Counted from the stretch's first letter, positions 1-8,223 are shown. The stretch: 64,000 nucleotides of DNA from Paenibacillus cymbidii (GCF_004764705.1 NZ_SHLX01000035.1:29482-93481), one strand, 5' to 3'. The notes: generated by a model from the sequence alone, not told the origin. A program made the numbers and translations.

Positions 1-597
1 GCTGACGTTCTTCTCGGTCTGCAAGAGCCGGCAGCGGGCAGCATTTTATTGAACGATATTCCACTTGCGGCTGTCGACTCTGTTTGGCTGAGGCGATCGG
101 TACTCTGCGTTACGCAAGATGTTATGCTCCGAAGCGGAACGATTCTGGACAATATCCTGTACGGCACCGAAAATGCCAGTCTCGAGGCCATCCGCGAAGC
201 CGTGCAAATCGCCGAACTGGAGCAGTGGATCTCCCGTCTTCCCGACGGCTTGCATACTCGAGTGGGGGAGCAGGCGCTTCAAATTTCGGGAGGGGAACGA
301 CAGCGGATCAGCATTGCGCGCGCGCTGCTTCGCAAGCCTGCTGTCCTTATCCTGGACGAGGCAACCTCCGCGCTGGATCAAGGAACCGAAAGACGCTTGT
401 TAACCCGTTTGATCGCAGCGCGAAAAGGGACCACGATGCTCTTCATTACGCACCGCCTCGATATTGCCCTGCGTTCGGACGAAATTTTCCTGCTGGACGA
501 AGGCCGCCTTGCAGACAGGGGAACTCACGAGGAATTATTACAACGCACCGGCACCTATCAGGAGCTATGGAAGCAGCAGATGGAGCGCTGCCTGTAA
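1..597 (+). CDS. ABC transporter ATP-binding protein, C-terminal part (5' end outside window)
   Basis: The frame is open from base 1, so the start and Walker A lie upstream. The visible 198 codons are the second half of an ABC nucleotide-binding domain: a Q-loop (VTQD) near visible codon 38, the signature ISGGERQRIS near codon 95, Walker B with the catalytic Glu (LILDEATSALD) near codon 117, and the H-loop His (FITHR) near codon 150. The sequence between Q-loop and signature (RSGTILDNILYG) is typical of exporter-type ABC proteins with a fused membrane domain, as in peptide or bacteriocin exporters and MsbA-like half transporters. The substrate cannot be told from this part. No terminator hairpin is evident after the stop; dispersed palindromic repeats begin about 80 bases later. 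Confidence 0.9.
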   Translation, partial: ADVLLGLQEPAAGSILLNDIPLAAVDSVWLRRSVLCVTQDVMLRSGTILDNILYGTENASLEAIREAVQIAELEQWISRLPDGLHTRVGEQALQISGGERQRISIARALLRKPAVLILDEATSALDQGTERRLLTRLIAARKGTTMLFITHRLDIALRSDEIFLLDEGRLADRGTHEELLQRTGTYQELWKQQMERCL

Positions 598-676
598 AAT
601 GAAACAATGGCGTTGTAAGCACGGCGTTCCCCCCACCGCCAACTAAACAAATTCGCTTATTGTGCCGCTTCGATGA

Positions 677-888
677 AGCGTTTGGAAAAATAGGCCATGT
701 TTTATTGCCTATTTCACCTTAATTGGCCAGACTCGCTAGAATAGCCAGTGAAATCATTGGCTATTTCGGCAAAAAGGCCTGATTCGGGGCCTGGCGGGGC
801 AAATAAGCCATGTTTTCACTGGCTATTTCCGACGGGGTGTGCCAAATCGGGCAAATAAGCCATTTTTCATGGGCTATTTTCGTTATCC
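677..888. repeat. Cluster of four dispersed palindromic repeats
   Basis: The 313-base gap after the ABC gene holds four imperfect hairpin units of about 28-30 bases. Each begins with AAATAGCC- or AAATAAGCC-like sequence and ends with GGCTATTT. Approximate positions are 685-712, 740-768, 800-829 and 859-887. The same family recurs near 13.7, 36.3 and 63.0 kb in this window. No gene is seen in this gap. Confidence 0.8.
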
Positions 889-910
889 GGCGTTAATGCA
901 GCAACCGCTT

Positions 911-1444
911 CTATGTCAATTGCCCGCCGTGGAATACCTTCAGAATAAATTCCCGTTCAGGTACCATTAACCGATGAAAAGATTGCAGAAATTCCTTATT
1001 GTCGTTATCACCCAAGCAGTAAATATGATTAAGCCCCCTGGAGGAAAATCAATAAAATCAAAATTGCCACCATATTTTTTGATCATGATCTTTCTTACCG
1101 CTAAAGAGAATTTCACCATCTTGATCTGATTTAATATCGAATATGATTTCATGGGTCTGATAAAATTTTTCAATGTCCTCCAAGCGGCTTTCAAAGGCGC
1201 GGAGAAAGTTTTCTACTAATTCTTTCGCTTCTTCCTTAGATGTATGATTACCTGCCATGATTCTAAATTTGGCGTACTCCTCTGGTTGGAAACTACTGGC
1301 TGTAATGAAGCCTTTATCTCTCATTGTTTTTTCTGCATGACCCAAAGCGTCTCCAACCACACTCAACGAAGGGTCAGCATTCTTGCACCCTCCAGTTACA
1401 CAAAGCATGGAAATAAACAAAAAAATCAAAACAATGTGCTTCAT
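911..1444 (-). pseudogene. Small lipoprotein gene with two compensating frameshifts
   Basis: The gene starts at ATG 1444 behind a strong AAGGAG site. It opens with a lipoprotein signal (MKHIVLIFLFISMLCVTGGC) whose Cys 20 would be lipidated, so the product would sit on the outer face of the membrane. The undisturbed frame ends at 1058, after 128 codons. Protein-like sequence continues in the other two minus frames: YGGNFDFIDFPP, then HIYCLGDNDNKEFLQSFHRL and so on, to a stop at 911. Removing one A from the A6 run at 1075-1080 and adding one G to the G5 run at 1034-1038 restores a single frame of about 178 codons. Family unknown. The gene is more AT-rich than most of the window. The lesions may be real or may be homopolymer errors in the read. 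Confidence 0.7.
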
Positions 1445-1511
1445 CGTTACTCCTTGTTTTCGTTTTTCGTATGAACCACTTATTGGGGCTGTCCTGCCCA
1501 TTTGTTGAGGA

Positions 1512-2504
1512 TTAAAGAAAATCGTCTATCAACGAGAGGCCGTTTGTCATTCGCATCCGGCTATCTCGCAGAAAATCGCGGGTCCAAATGTCCGGTTGCC
1601 GCAGGTCCCAACTTCGGTTCATGCCTACATATACGATAATTTCACGAAGTCGAAGAAGAAGCGGCAGTTGTTGCTTCCAGCCGTCCGGTAGTCGACGGCC
1701 ATCCTCTTCATATCCTCGTACAAAATGCTCCATGAACAGATCATACTGCACTTTCCGCTCCGATTTCGAACCCTCCCCAAAAACATAAAGAAGATAATAG
1801 AGCTGAATGGCAATATCTTCGGCATACCAACTGTATTGACATTCATCGAAGTCAAAGAGTGTGATTTCGTCCGCGTCATCAATCGTAAAATTGCCGACAT
1901 TGATATCCCCATGGATTAAGCCAAAATTGTTTGAAGTGACAGGCAGATTCGCCAAATGCGCTTTCAGCACATCAAGAGCGTACAACACAGGTTGATCCTC
2001 ATGCGGTATGTAGTTTCGGGCCTGAAGGAGGTATCCATTGCGTTCCCACGAGTGTCTCTTAAACGAAGGTTTGTACCGTTTGGAAAGTTCATGCAGACGG
2101 CCGGTCAATCGGCCACAACGCTCGTAGAGTCGGGGATTACCGAGACATTCAGGGTAACCGATTTTGCGGCCAGGCGCATGCTTGAAGGAGGTCACGTAAA
2201 AAGCGATATTCTCGCCTTGAACACATTCAATGCCTATGCCCTGAGCAGACAAGATCGGTTCGGAGACTGACACTCCATTTTCCGCCAAATAACGAATCCA
2301 GTCCAATTCGGCTTCTAATCCTTCCGGAGTACGCAAGGTACTAGGCGTGAAGCGGAGAATGTATTTGCTTCCTTCACGAGTATAGGAATAAATAAAATTT
2401 TGAAATCCGCCGATGAAGGAGAGAGATTTGGGAGGCACCCTGAATCGTGCGGCGCCTTCGTTGGCCATTTCGTCTTTGAAAAGTTTTTTAATTTGCGGGT
2501 CCAT
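1512..2504 (-). CDS. Aminoglycoside phosphotransferase-like (APH/choline kinase fold) protein
   Basis: A 330-residue protein of the APH phosphotransferase superfamily, which transfers phosphate from ATP to small hydroxyl-bearing substrates. The catalytic loop reads HGDINVGNF (Brenner motif: catalytic Asp, metal-binding Asn), followed by the metal-binding FDFDE. The conserved SWYAEDIA helix follows. The start is ATG 2504, placed by AAGGAG six bases upstream; an in-frame start at 2522 lacks a good site. A possible promoter is TTTAAC-N16-TATTAT at 2551-2578. Members of this fold phosphorylate antibiotics, homoserine, choline or sugars, and nothing here fixes the substrate, so resistance should not be assumed. 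Like its neighbour it is AT-rich relative to the rest of the window. Confidence 0.8.
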   Translation of the reverse strand: MDPQIKKLFKDEMANEGAARFRVPPKSLSFIGGFQNFIYSYTREGSKYILRFTPSTLRTPEGLEAELDWIRYLAENGVSVSEPILSAQGIGIECVQGENIAFYVTSFKHAPGRKIGYPECLGNPRLYERCGRLTGRLHELSKRYKPSFKRHSWERNGYLLQARNYIPHEDQPVLYALDVLKAHLANLPVTSNNFGLIHGDINVGNFTIDDADEITLFDFDECQYSWYAEDIAIQLYYLLYVFGEGSKSERKVQYDLFMEHFVRGYEEDGRRLPDGWKQQLPLLLRLREIIVYVGMNRSWDLRQPDIWTRDFLRDSRMRMTNGLSLIDDFL

Positions 2505-2685
2505 TGTTCTCCTTTGTAACAACCAAGGATCGATTACAGAAAATCAAAAAATAATACTTATTTCTATTTTACGTTAAATTGCCCATTCCCTCAAACAGGG
2601 AGCGATGCTTTTGGTGCTCCGTTTCATCGAACGCGGATTTTAGCCGATAATGTAATATTTTGCAGGATCATACTCCCAATTGATG

Positions 2686-2726
2686 TATAATAGCCCCATA
2701 AAATATAGCAAAAACAAGGAGATCGC
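2686..2726 (+). promoter_or_regulatory. -10 box and ribosome binding site of the VWA pseudogene
   Basis: A perfect TATAAT lies at 2686-2691, about 40 bases before ATG 2730, with AAGGAG at 2717-2722. No convincing -35 box is seen at the expected distance. Confidence 0.4.
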
Positions 2727-2729
2727 ACG

Positions 2730-3225
2730 ATGGATATTCCTGTATTGGAAGTTACGATCGCGAAGCGGACGCTCCACTTTTTTTGGATAGTCGACTGCTC
2801 GAGCTCCATGGAAGGAAAGAAGATCGCCAGCTTGAATCAGGCTATTCGCGAAGCGATCCCCGAAATCCGCAAAGTCGTCTCTTCCCACCCCGAAGTTCAG
2901 ATCAAAATGAGAGCCATTCAGTTCTCAAGCACAGCCAGTTGGTTGATAGGTCCCGATGCGGTGCCAGTCGAAAACTTCATTTGGTCCGATGTTTCGACAA
3001 GCAGCGAAACGGCAACCGCCAAAGCGATCCAATTGCTCGCCTCGGAGCTCGAAATCGAAAAAATGAGAGGCGGTCAGACTCGTCATCGCGATCGGCAATG
3101 AGAACGAGTACGACGAAGAGCAGCTTCTGAGGTTTGTCAGTCACCGGGAGATCGGCGTGCTCCGCGCCGACTCGCCCGAAAAACTGACGGAGTATATCAA
3201 GTGTACTGATTGTTACCGATTATGA
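2730..3225 (+). pseudogene. VWA-domain (TerY-like) protein, internal deletion
   Basis: The N-terminal half is an intact von Willebrand factor A start, with the MIDAS metal site DCSSS at residues 22-26, in a family linked to TerY-type proteins of stress or phosphorylation modules. The frame ends at 3101. From 3070 another frame encodes the normal C-terminal part (AVRLVIAIGNENEYDEEQ to EYIK) up to 3225. The central strand-loop segment expected between LEIEKM and AVRLV (roughly 35-40 residues in relatives, from family knowledge) is missing, and the join is out of frame. This is a deletion of about 100 bases, not a point lesion. The last residues after EYIK are also replaced, because a second foreign fragment begins there. 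Confidence 0.75.
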
Positions 3226-3352
3226 TTTAACGGGAATAACTGAACCCTACTACTATATTTATCAATTATTGGAAGGTGAAATCAAATTCATCACGATTGA
3301 ATCCGGAGATGCTTTCTCGGAAAGTATGGTGCCGAAAAATTTGTTGAACTAA
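3203..3352 (+). pseudogene. Orphan C-terminal gene fragment of unknown family
   Basis: From 3203 an open frame without a start reads VLIVTDYDLTGITEP and continues for 49 codons to a TAA at 3352. It has coherent protein-like composition but no upstream half and no ribosome site. It directly abuts the broken end of the VWA gene in a different frame, so it looks like the tail of another gene brought in by a deletion. VTDYDLTG recalls the metal-binding strand of Toprim-type or nuclease-like domains, but the piece is too short to assign. Confidence 0.5.
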
Positions 3353-3388
3353 CGGGTCGTCGGGAAATCCATCCCGCGACGAAACGAT

Positions 3389-3435
3389 AAAAAAGCGCCG
3401 TCATTCCTCCACTGGGGACTGACGGGCGCTTTTTT
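3389..3435. terminator. Bidirectional intrinsic terminator
   Basis: AAAAAAGCGCC-GTCA, a loop of about 15 bases, then TGAC-GGGCGCTTTTTT. The A and T tracts flank both sides, so it can end asd on the minus strand and the decayed genes on the plus strand. Confidence 0.85.
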
Positions 3436-3450
3436 ACCGCATGACCTCGC

Positions 3451-4554
3451 TTACTTCGCTTTCGCCTGGATGTATCCTTCCGCCTTCAGCAGCTCGGCGA
3501 TCAGCACCGCGCCCCCGGCAGCGCCGCGGACGGTGTTGTGCGACAATCCGACGAATTTATAGTCGTACAGCGAATCTTCGCGCAGCCGGCCTGCCGTGAT
3601 GCCCATGCCGCGCTCGATGTCGCGGTCGACTTTCGTCTGCGGCCGGTTGTCTTCTTCGAAGTAAGTGATGAACTGCTGCGGCGCGCTGGGCAAGCCGAGC
3701 TCCTGCGGACGGCCGCTGTATTGCTGCCAACGCGCAATAATTTGCTCCTTCGTCGGCTTGTTCGCGAACGACACGAATACCGCGGCCAAATGGCCGTCCG
3801 TCACCGGCACGCGAATGCATTGCGTCGTGATGTGCGGCGCGCTCGCTTTGACGATCTCGTTATTGACGATGTCGCCCCAAATGCGCAGCGGCTCCTGCTC
3901 GCTCTTCTCTTCTTCGCCGCCGATATACGGGATGACGTTGTCGACCATCTCCGGCCAGTCGGCAAACCCTTTACCCGCGCCGGAAATCGCTTGGTATGTC
4001 GTAGCGACCACCTGCGTCGGCCCAAATTCCTGCAGCGCGTGCAGCATCGGCACATAGCTCTGGATCGAGCAGTTCGGCTTGACGGCGATGAAGCCGGTTT
4101 CGGTGCCGAGCCGCTTGCGCTGCGCCGCGATCACGTCGAGATGGCCCGGGTTCACTTCCGGGATCACCATCGGCACATCCGGCGTCCAGCGGTGCGCCGA
4201 GTTGTTGGAGATGACCGGCGTTCCCGTGCGGGCATACGCCTCCTCGAGCGCCTGAATTTCCTGTTTCTTCATATCCACCGCGCAAAAGACGAAATCAACG
4301 CCGGCCGCTACTTCCTCCACGTTCGAGGCGTCCTGTACAACGATCGATTTGACCGCGTCCGGAATCGGATCGACCAGCTTCCAGCGGCCCCGTACCGCTT
4401 CTTCGTATGTTTTGCCCGCCGAACCGGCGCTTGCCGCAATTGCCGTCACTTCAAACCACGGATGATTATCCAGCAGCTGAACGAAACGCTGTCCGACCAT
4501 ACCTGTACCGCCGACGATGCCGGCTTTCAATTTTTGTGTTGTCATCCTTGTCAT
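3451..4554 (-). CDS. asd: Aspartate-semialdehyde dehydrogenase, archaeal/fungal-type
   Basis: Catalyses the NADPH-dependent reduction of aspartyl phosphate to aspartate semialdehyde, the branch point to lysine/diaminopimelate, methionine and threonine. The N-terminal Rossmann motif is GIVGGTGMVGQ; the catalytic thiol is Cys 162 in KPNCSIQ; the partner His is His 255 in VTDGHLAA. Length (367) and motif wording fit the archaeal/yeast branch rather than the shorter classical bacterial enzyme. Two ATGs nine bases apart (4554, 4545) can both use the GGGGAAGG upstream. The gene stands alone between a terminator and its own T-box leader, so its expression should follow tRNA charging. Family assignment is firm; the branch assignment is by eye. 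Confidence 0.93.
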   Translation of the reverse strand: MTRMTTQKLKAGIVGGTGMVGQRFVQLLDNHPWFEVTAIAASAGSAGKTYEEAVRGRWKLVDPIPDAVKSIVVQDASNVEEVAAGVDFVFCAVDMKKQEIQALEEAYARTGTPVISNNSAHRWTPDVPMVIPEVNPGHLDVIAAQRKRLGTETGFIAVKPNCSIQSYVPMLHALQEFGPTQVVATTYQAISGAGKGFADWPEMVDNVIPYIGGEEEKSEQEPLRIWGDIVNNEIVKASAPHITTQCIRVPVTDGHLAAVFVSFANKPTKEQIIARWQQYSGRPQELGLPSAPQQFITYFEEDNRPQTKVDRDIERGMGITAGRLREDSLYDYKFVGLSHNTVRGAAGGAVLIAELLKAEGYIQAKAK

Positions 4555-4592
4555 CCTTCCCCTTCCCGATAAATAAACCCTATCGGCGGCAA

Positions 4593-4907
4593 CAAAAAAT
4601 CCCGCCCCAAGACGGAAAACCGCCAGGGGCGAGATTGGTTATCTCGCGTTACCACCCATATTCGCCAATATGTCGCCATATTCGCCTCTTCGCGTACGGC
4701 ATCGCAATCGACAAACTTGCCATGATTATACGCTAGCTCTGTAACAGGAGCGCCTGTCGCGCCATCCCCGATCTGACGACCGGTTCCAACGCGCTGCTCG
4801 GAGTCTTTGTTCAATTGGGGGCTCTTTGCTCCTTTGCAGCGTACCGGAGCTCTCTGGGAAAGAGGTTCCCGAATTTACTCGTCTCGTCATAGCATGTATG
4901 AAATGTT
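4593..4907 (-). promoter_or_regulatory. T-box riboswitch leader of asd with terminator
   Basis: Read on the minus strand, the leader contains the T-box sequence TGGGTGGTAACGCG (complement of 4645-4658). It is followed by a GC-rich terminator, CTCGCCCCTGGCGG-TTTT-CCGTCTTGGGGCGGG plus a T6 run (4593-4635), which competes with the antiterminator. Upstream an AGAGAG...GGT...GCTGC element resembles the Stem I apical motif. The base after TGG is T, which would pair with an A discriminator base on the tRNA. I could not fix the specifier codon by eye, so the sensed amino acid is open (Met and Thr are plausible from the pathway). Confidence 0.85.
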
Positions 4908-4910
4908 GCC

Positions 4911-4942
4911 ATTATAATAGCAGAAAATCGCGCCAGCGTAAA
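4911..4942 (-). promoter_or_regulatory. Promoter of the asd T-box leader
   Basis: TTTACG (complement of 4937-4942), 17 bases, TATTAT (complement of 4914-4919). An overlapping TATAAT lies at 4911-4916. Transcription would begin near 4907, at the start of the T-box leader. Confidence 0.5.
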
Positions 4943-5030
4943 CAGCAAATAAATGGTTCGCCCCGCTCTACATATATATGAGCGCACGGCTCCAATCGTT
5001 CCAGCGACTTAACGCCGAGCCGCCTGGAGG

Positions 5031-6212
5031 CTATTGCCGCAGCAGGCCTTCCGCTGTGCCGATCCGCGTAAGGCTTGCCAGCGCCGAGTCGAGCTGCTCC
5101 CGGCTGTGCGCCGCGGTAACGATCAGCCGCACCCGGCCTTTATCCCACGCCACCATCGGGAACACGATGCTCTGCGCGAACAAGCCTTCCTCCGCCAACC
5201 GGTCGGAGAATCGCGCCGTTGTCGCCGGATCGCCAACGACGATCGGGATGATCGGCGTTTCGCTGGCGCCGGTGTCGAAGCCGAGCGCCTGCAAGCTGCG
5301 ACGCATGTAGTCGGCGTTGTCCCACAGCCGCCGCACGAGCTGCGGATTGGCCGCCAGCACCTTCACCGCCGCCAGGCAGGAAGCCGCCGTGGCCGGCGTC
5401 TGCGCCGTGCTGAACAGAAACGGCCGCGCCTTGTGCAGCAAATAATCGATCAGCGTGCGCGAGCCGGCAACATAGCCGCCCGTCACGCCGAGCGCCTTGG
5501 ACAACGTGCCGATCTGCACGTGCACGCGGCCGTACAAGCCGAAGTGCTCGACGGAGCCTTTGCCGCTGGCGCCGAGCACGCCGCTCGCATGCGCGTCGTC
5601 GACGTAAACGAGCGCGTCGTAGCGCTCGGCCAACTCCACGATATCGGGCAGCGGCGCGATGTCGCCATCCATGCTGAACACGCCGTCGGTGACTATCACC
5701 CGCTGGCGGAACGTCGCGCTTTCCTGCAGCAGGCGTTCCAACTGCTCCATGTTTTTGTGCGCATATACTTTGCGCGCAGCCTTCGTCAGCCGGATGCCGT
5801 CGATGATGCTGGCATGGTTCAACTCATCGCTGATGACGACGTCGTCCGCACCCAGAATCGAGGACAACGCGGCCAGATTGGCCGTGTAGCCCGACTGGAA
5901 CACGAGAGCGGCTTCCGTGCCTTTGAACCGGGCCAGTTCGGCTTCGAGCGCCGCATGAATGTCGAGCGTGCCGACGATCGATCGGACCGAACCGCTGCCC
6001 GCGCCATACGTCTCGACCGCTCGAATGGCCGCCGCCTTCACTTCTTCGTGTCCCGTCAGTCCCAAGTAGTTGTTGGACGACAGCTGCAAATACGTTTTGC
6101 CGCCGGACAACATCGACGTCCCTTGCGGCGTCTCCCAGACGCGCAGCGGCCGGTATCGCCCCTCCGCGCGCAATTGCTCTAATTCTCCCTCTATAATATT
6201 CCAATTGGCCAT
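5031..6212 (-). CDS. kbl: Glycine C-acetyltransferase (2-amino-3-ketobutyrate CoA ligase)
   Basis: PLP enzyme of the alpha-oxoamine synthase family that splits 2-amino-3-ketobutyrate with CoA into glycine and acetyl-CoA, the second step of threonine degradation. Visible features are the substrate loop LSSNNYLGLTGH, the cofactor-binding DDAHASG, and the PLP lysine in GTLSKALG. The start is ATG 6212 with AAAGGAG eight bases upstream (393 residues, normal length). BioF (8-amino-7-oxononanoate synthase) is a close relative and cannot be excluded on motifs alone. The gene lies 36 bases downstream of threonine dehydrogenase on the same strand, which decides for Kbl. Confidence 0.93.
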   Translation of the reverse strand: MANWNIIEGELEQLRAEGRYRPLRVWETPQGTSMLSGGKTYLQLSSNNYLGLTGHEEVKAAAIRAVETYGAGSGSVRSIVGTLDIHAALEAELARFKGTEAALVFQSGYTANLAALSSILGADDVVISDELNHASIIDGIRLTKAARKVYAHKNMEQLERLLQESATFRQRVIVTDGVFSMDGDIAPLPDIVELAERYDALVYVDDAHASGVLGASGKGSVEHFGLYGRVHVQIGTLSKALGVTGGYVAGSRTLIDYLLHKARPFLFSTAQTPATAASCLAAVKVLAANPQLVRRLWDNADYMRRSLQALGFDTGASETPIIPIVVGDPATTARFSDRLAEEGLFAQSIVFPMVAWDKGRVRLIVTAAHSREQLDSALASLTRIGTAEGLLRQ

Positions 6213-6248
6213 CGTTCCGGCTCCTTTCCGATTATCGAACGATCTCAA

Positions 6249-7292
6249 TCAATGGATAAATACCACTTTGGCGCATTCGCCGGAACGAACGAGCGCGAAC
6301 GCTTCCTCGTAACGGTCGAGCGGGAACCGGTGCGTCACGAGCGGCCGCAAGTCGACGCGTCCGTTGTCCAGCAGCCCTTTCATCTGGTACCACGTGTCGA
6401 ACATGCGCCGCCCCGTGATTCCGTCGATCCGCAGCCCTTTGAAAATGACGTGCCGCGCCAAATCGAGCGGCACCGGCTTCGTCGGGATGCCGAGCAGCGA
6501 CACGCGCGCTCCTTGCGCGGCCGCTTCGAACGCGTCGCGGATGCCGCCGGGATGGCCGGACATCTCCAGCACCACTTCCGCTCCGATTCCGTCGGTAAGC
6601 TCGCGAATGCGCGCCGCAACGTCGCCCGGCTGCGAGCTGTCCAGCACGTGATCGGCCCCCATCGCCGCGGCGAGCTTGAGCTTGTAGGGATTGACGTCGA
6701 CCGCTAGGATCGTCCCGGCGCCGCACGCCTTGGCCGCGGCGATCGCCATCAGGCCGATTGCGCCGGCGCCGACGACCGCCATCGACTTGCCGGCGATATC
6801 GCCGGCGAGCACCGTCTGTACCGCGTTGCCGAACGGGTCCTGCAAGCAAGCTACTTCGAACGGCATGTCGGCGGCGTTGGCGATCACGTTCTCCCGGCGC
6901 AGGATCGCATATTCGGCGAAACAGCCTGGCGCCGTAATGCCGAAGCTGCGCGTATTCGGACAAACGTGCGCCAGACCGGTTCGGCACGCTTTGCACGTCC
7001 CGCAGGCGATATGCCCTTCGCCGGATACGTGGTCGCCCGGTTTGACGCCGGTGACGCGTTCTCCGACCTCGACGACGACACCGGCGAACTCGTGGCCGAA
7101 CACGTTCGGCGTCGCAACCGTCTGCTCGGCCCAGGAATCCCACTCGTAAATATGCCGGTCCGTGCCGCAGATCGAGCTGGCCTTCACCTTGACCAGCACC
7201 TCGTCCGCTCCGCAGGTTGGAACCGGAATGCGCTTCAGCGTCGCGCCCGCTTCCCGTTTCTCTTTGACAAGCGCTATCATCGTTTCCGCCAT
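6249..7292 (-). CDS. tdh: L-threonine 3-dehydrogenase
   Basis: Zinc-dependent medium-chain dehydrogenase that oxidises threonine with NAD+ to 2-amino-3-ketobutyrate. Catalytic zinc ligands are in SICGTDRH and FGHE; a structural zinc lobe has four Cys (CGTCKACRTGLAHVC); the nucleotide site is VVGAGAIGLMA. The C-G-T-D-x-H-I-Y signature is typical of Tdh. The start is ATG 7292, five bases after GAGGTGG; a GTG at 7301 would overlap that site. It forms a two-gene operon with kbl and is divergent from an HTH-cupin regulator whose direct-repeat sites flank the tdh -10 box. Confidence 0.95.
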   Translation of the reverse strand: MAETMIALVKEKREAGATLKRIPVPTCGADEVLVKVKASSICGTDRHIYEWDSWAEQTVATPNVFGHEFAGVVVEVGERVTGVKPGDHVSGEGHIACGTCKACRTGLAHVCPNTRSFGITAPGCFAEYAILRRENVIANAADMPFEVACLQDPFGNAVQTVLAGDIAGKSMAVVGAGAIGLMAIAAAKACGAGTILAVDVNPYKLKLAAAMGADHVLDSSQPGDVAARIRELTDGIGAEVVLEMSGHPGGIRDAFEAAAQGARVSLLGIPTKPVPLDLARHVIFKGLRIDGITGRRMFDTWYQMKGLLDNGRVDLRPLVTHRFPLDRYEEAFALVRSGECAKVVFIH

Positions 7293-7315
7293 GTTGACCA
7301 CCTCGAATGATTGAG

Positions 7316-7349
7316 TTTGTACTTTATATTATACATTTGTACTCTATAT
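7316..7349 (-). promoter_or_regulatory. tdh promoter with a 14-bp direct repeat (candidate operator)
   Basis: A minus-strand -10 box TATAAT (complement of 7328-7333) has a weak -35 TTGTGC 17 bases upstream. Two direct repeats, TTTGTACTTTATAT (7316-7329) and TTTGTACTCTATAT (7336-7349), match at 13 of 14 positions with a 20-bp period and bracket the -10 box. The spacing, about two helical turns, suits two protein units bound side by side on one face. The divergent regulator is the obvious candidate. Confidence 0.55.
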
Positions 7350-7427
7350 CGCACAACACCTATTTCGACAATGAGCGCCCTATCGGCTACAATGGACAGT
7401 AGCGATTCGACCGGGAGGCGGCAGACG

Positions 7428-7979
7428 ATGGAACACATTCATATCAAACTGGGGCGGAATTTAAAATCGATCCGTCAAACGAGAGGATACAGTCTGGACA
7501 AGGTCGCCGAACTGACCGGCGTCAGCAAAGGCATGCTTGGCCAGATCGAACGCGGCGAAACGAGTCCGACCATATCGACGATTTGGAAAATCGCGAACGG
7601 GCTGCGGCTGAGCTTCACTTCGCTGATCGAGGAGCCGCCTGCGGAGGTGGCGATCATTGCGAAGGACGAATTGGAGCCGCTGCTGGAGGCGGACGGCAAG
7701 TTCCGTTCGTTCCCGCTGTTTCCGTTCGACCCGGCCAAACGATTCGAAGTGTACGACGTGGAACTGGAGCCCGGCTGCGCCCATGCTTCCGAAGCTCACA
7801 ACGCCGGCGTCGAGGAGTTCGTGCTGGTGTCCGCCGGCTCGCTGACCGTCGACATCGGGCCCGATTCTTACGACGTCGGCGAAGGCAACGCCATCCGGTT
7901 TGCCGCGGACCAGCCCCATGTGTACCGGAATACCGGCGACACGCTCGTTCGCATCTACACGATCATTCACTACTCGTAA
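7428..7979 (+). CDS. XRE-family HTH regulator with C-terminal cupin domain
   Basis: A 183-residue transcription factor. Residues about 5-60 are an XRE helix-turn-helix (DKVAELTGVSKGMLGQIERG); residues about 105-180 form a small cupin barrel (EVYDVELEPG, GVEEFVLVSAGSLTVDIG, QPHVYRN) that could bind a small effector. The start is ATG 7428, placed by GGGAGG nine bases upstream; upstream in-frame ATGs are not preceded by a site and lie in the promoter region. Divergent orientation beside tdh-kbl implies control of threonine breakdown, with threonine or a related amino acid as possible ligand (inference). Confidence 0.88.
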   Translation: MEHIHIKLGRNLKSIRQTRGYSLDKVAELTGVSKGMLGQIERGETSPTISTIWKIANGLRLSFTSLIEEPPAEVAIIAKDELEPLLEADGKFRSFPLFPFDPAKRFEVYDVELEPGCAHASEAHNAGVEEFVLVSAGSLTVDIGPDSYDVGEGNAIRFAADQPHVYRNTGDTLVRIYTIIHYS

Positions 7980-8167
7980 GCGGGGCGAACGGCGGAGACG
8001 ATCGTGGAGTGCGGGACTGCTTTGAAGCAGAAACTTACTGCCTCGGCACGGGCTGATCGAAGCTTACATGTATGAACTTGCACATCTTCTCAACACGAAC
8101 TTGCCTTTAGCGCATTTCATGCGCTTCAGCCAAGCACTTCGCGGGCTCCGCGGCATCATAAGCATAC

Positions 8168-8208
8168 AAAAAAACCGCACGAAGGCACCCGTCCTCCATG
8201 CGGTTTTT
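8168..8208. terminator. Bidirectional terminator between converging genes
   Basis: AAAAAACCGCA, a loop of about 19 bases, TGCGGTTTTT. It lies between the plus-strand HTH-cupin gene and the minus-strand epimerase. The rest of the 244-base gap shows no gene. Confidence 0.8.
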
Positions 8209-8223
8209 CCATGCAAGCAACAG

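Noticed and set aside
967..1194. A separate small gene in the gap after the lipoprotein
   Set aside because: It contains the middle portion of the frameshifted lipoprotein gene rather than an independent protein.
1512..2504. Antibiotic-resistance call for the APH-fold protein
   Set aside because: The fold is shared by many metabolic kinases; no subgroup motif for a resistance enzyme was seen.
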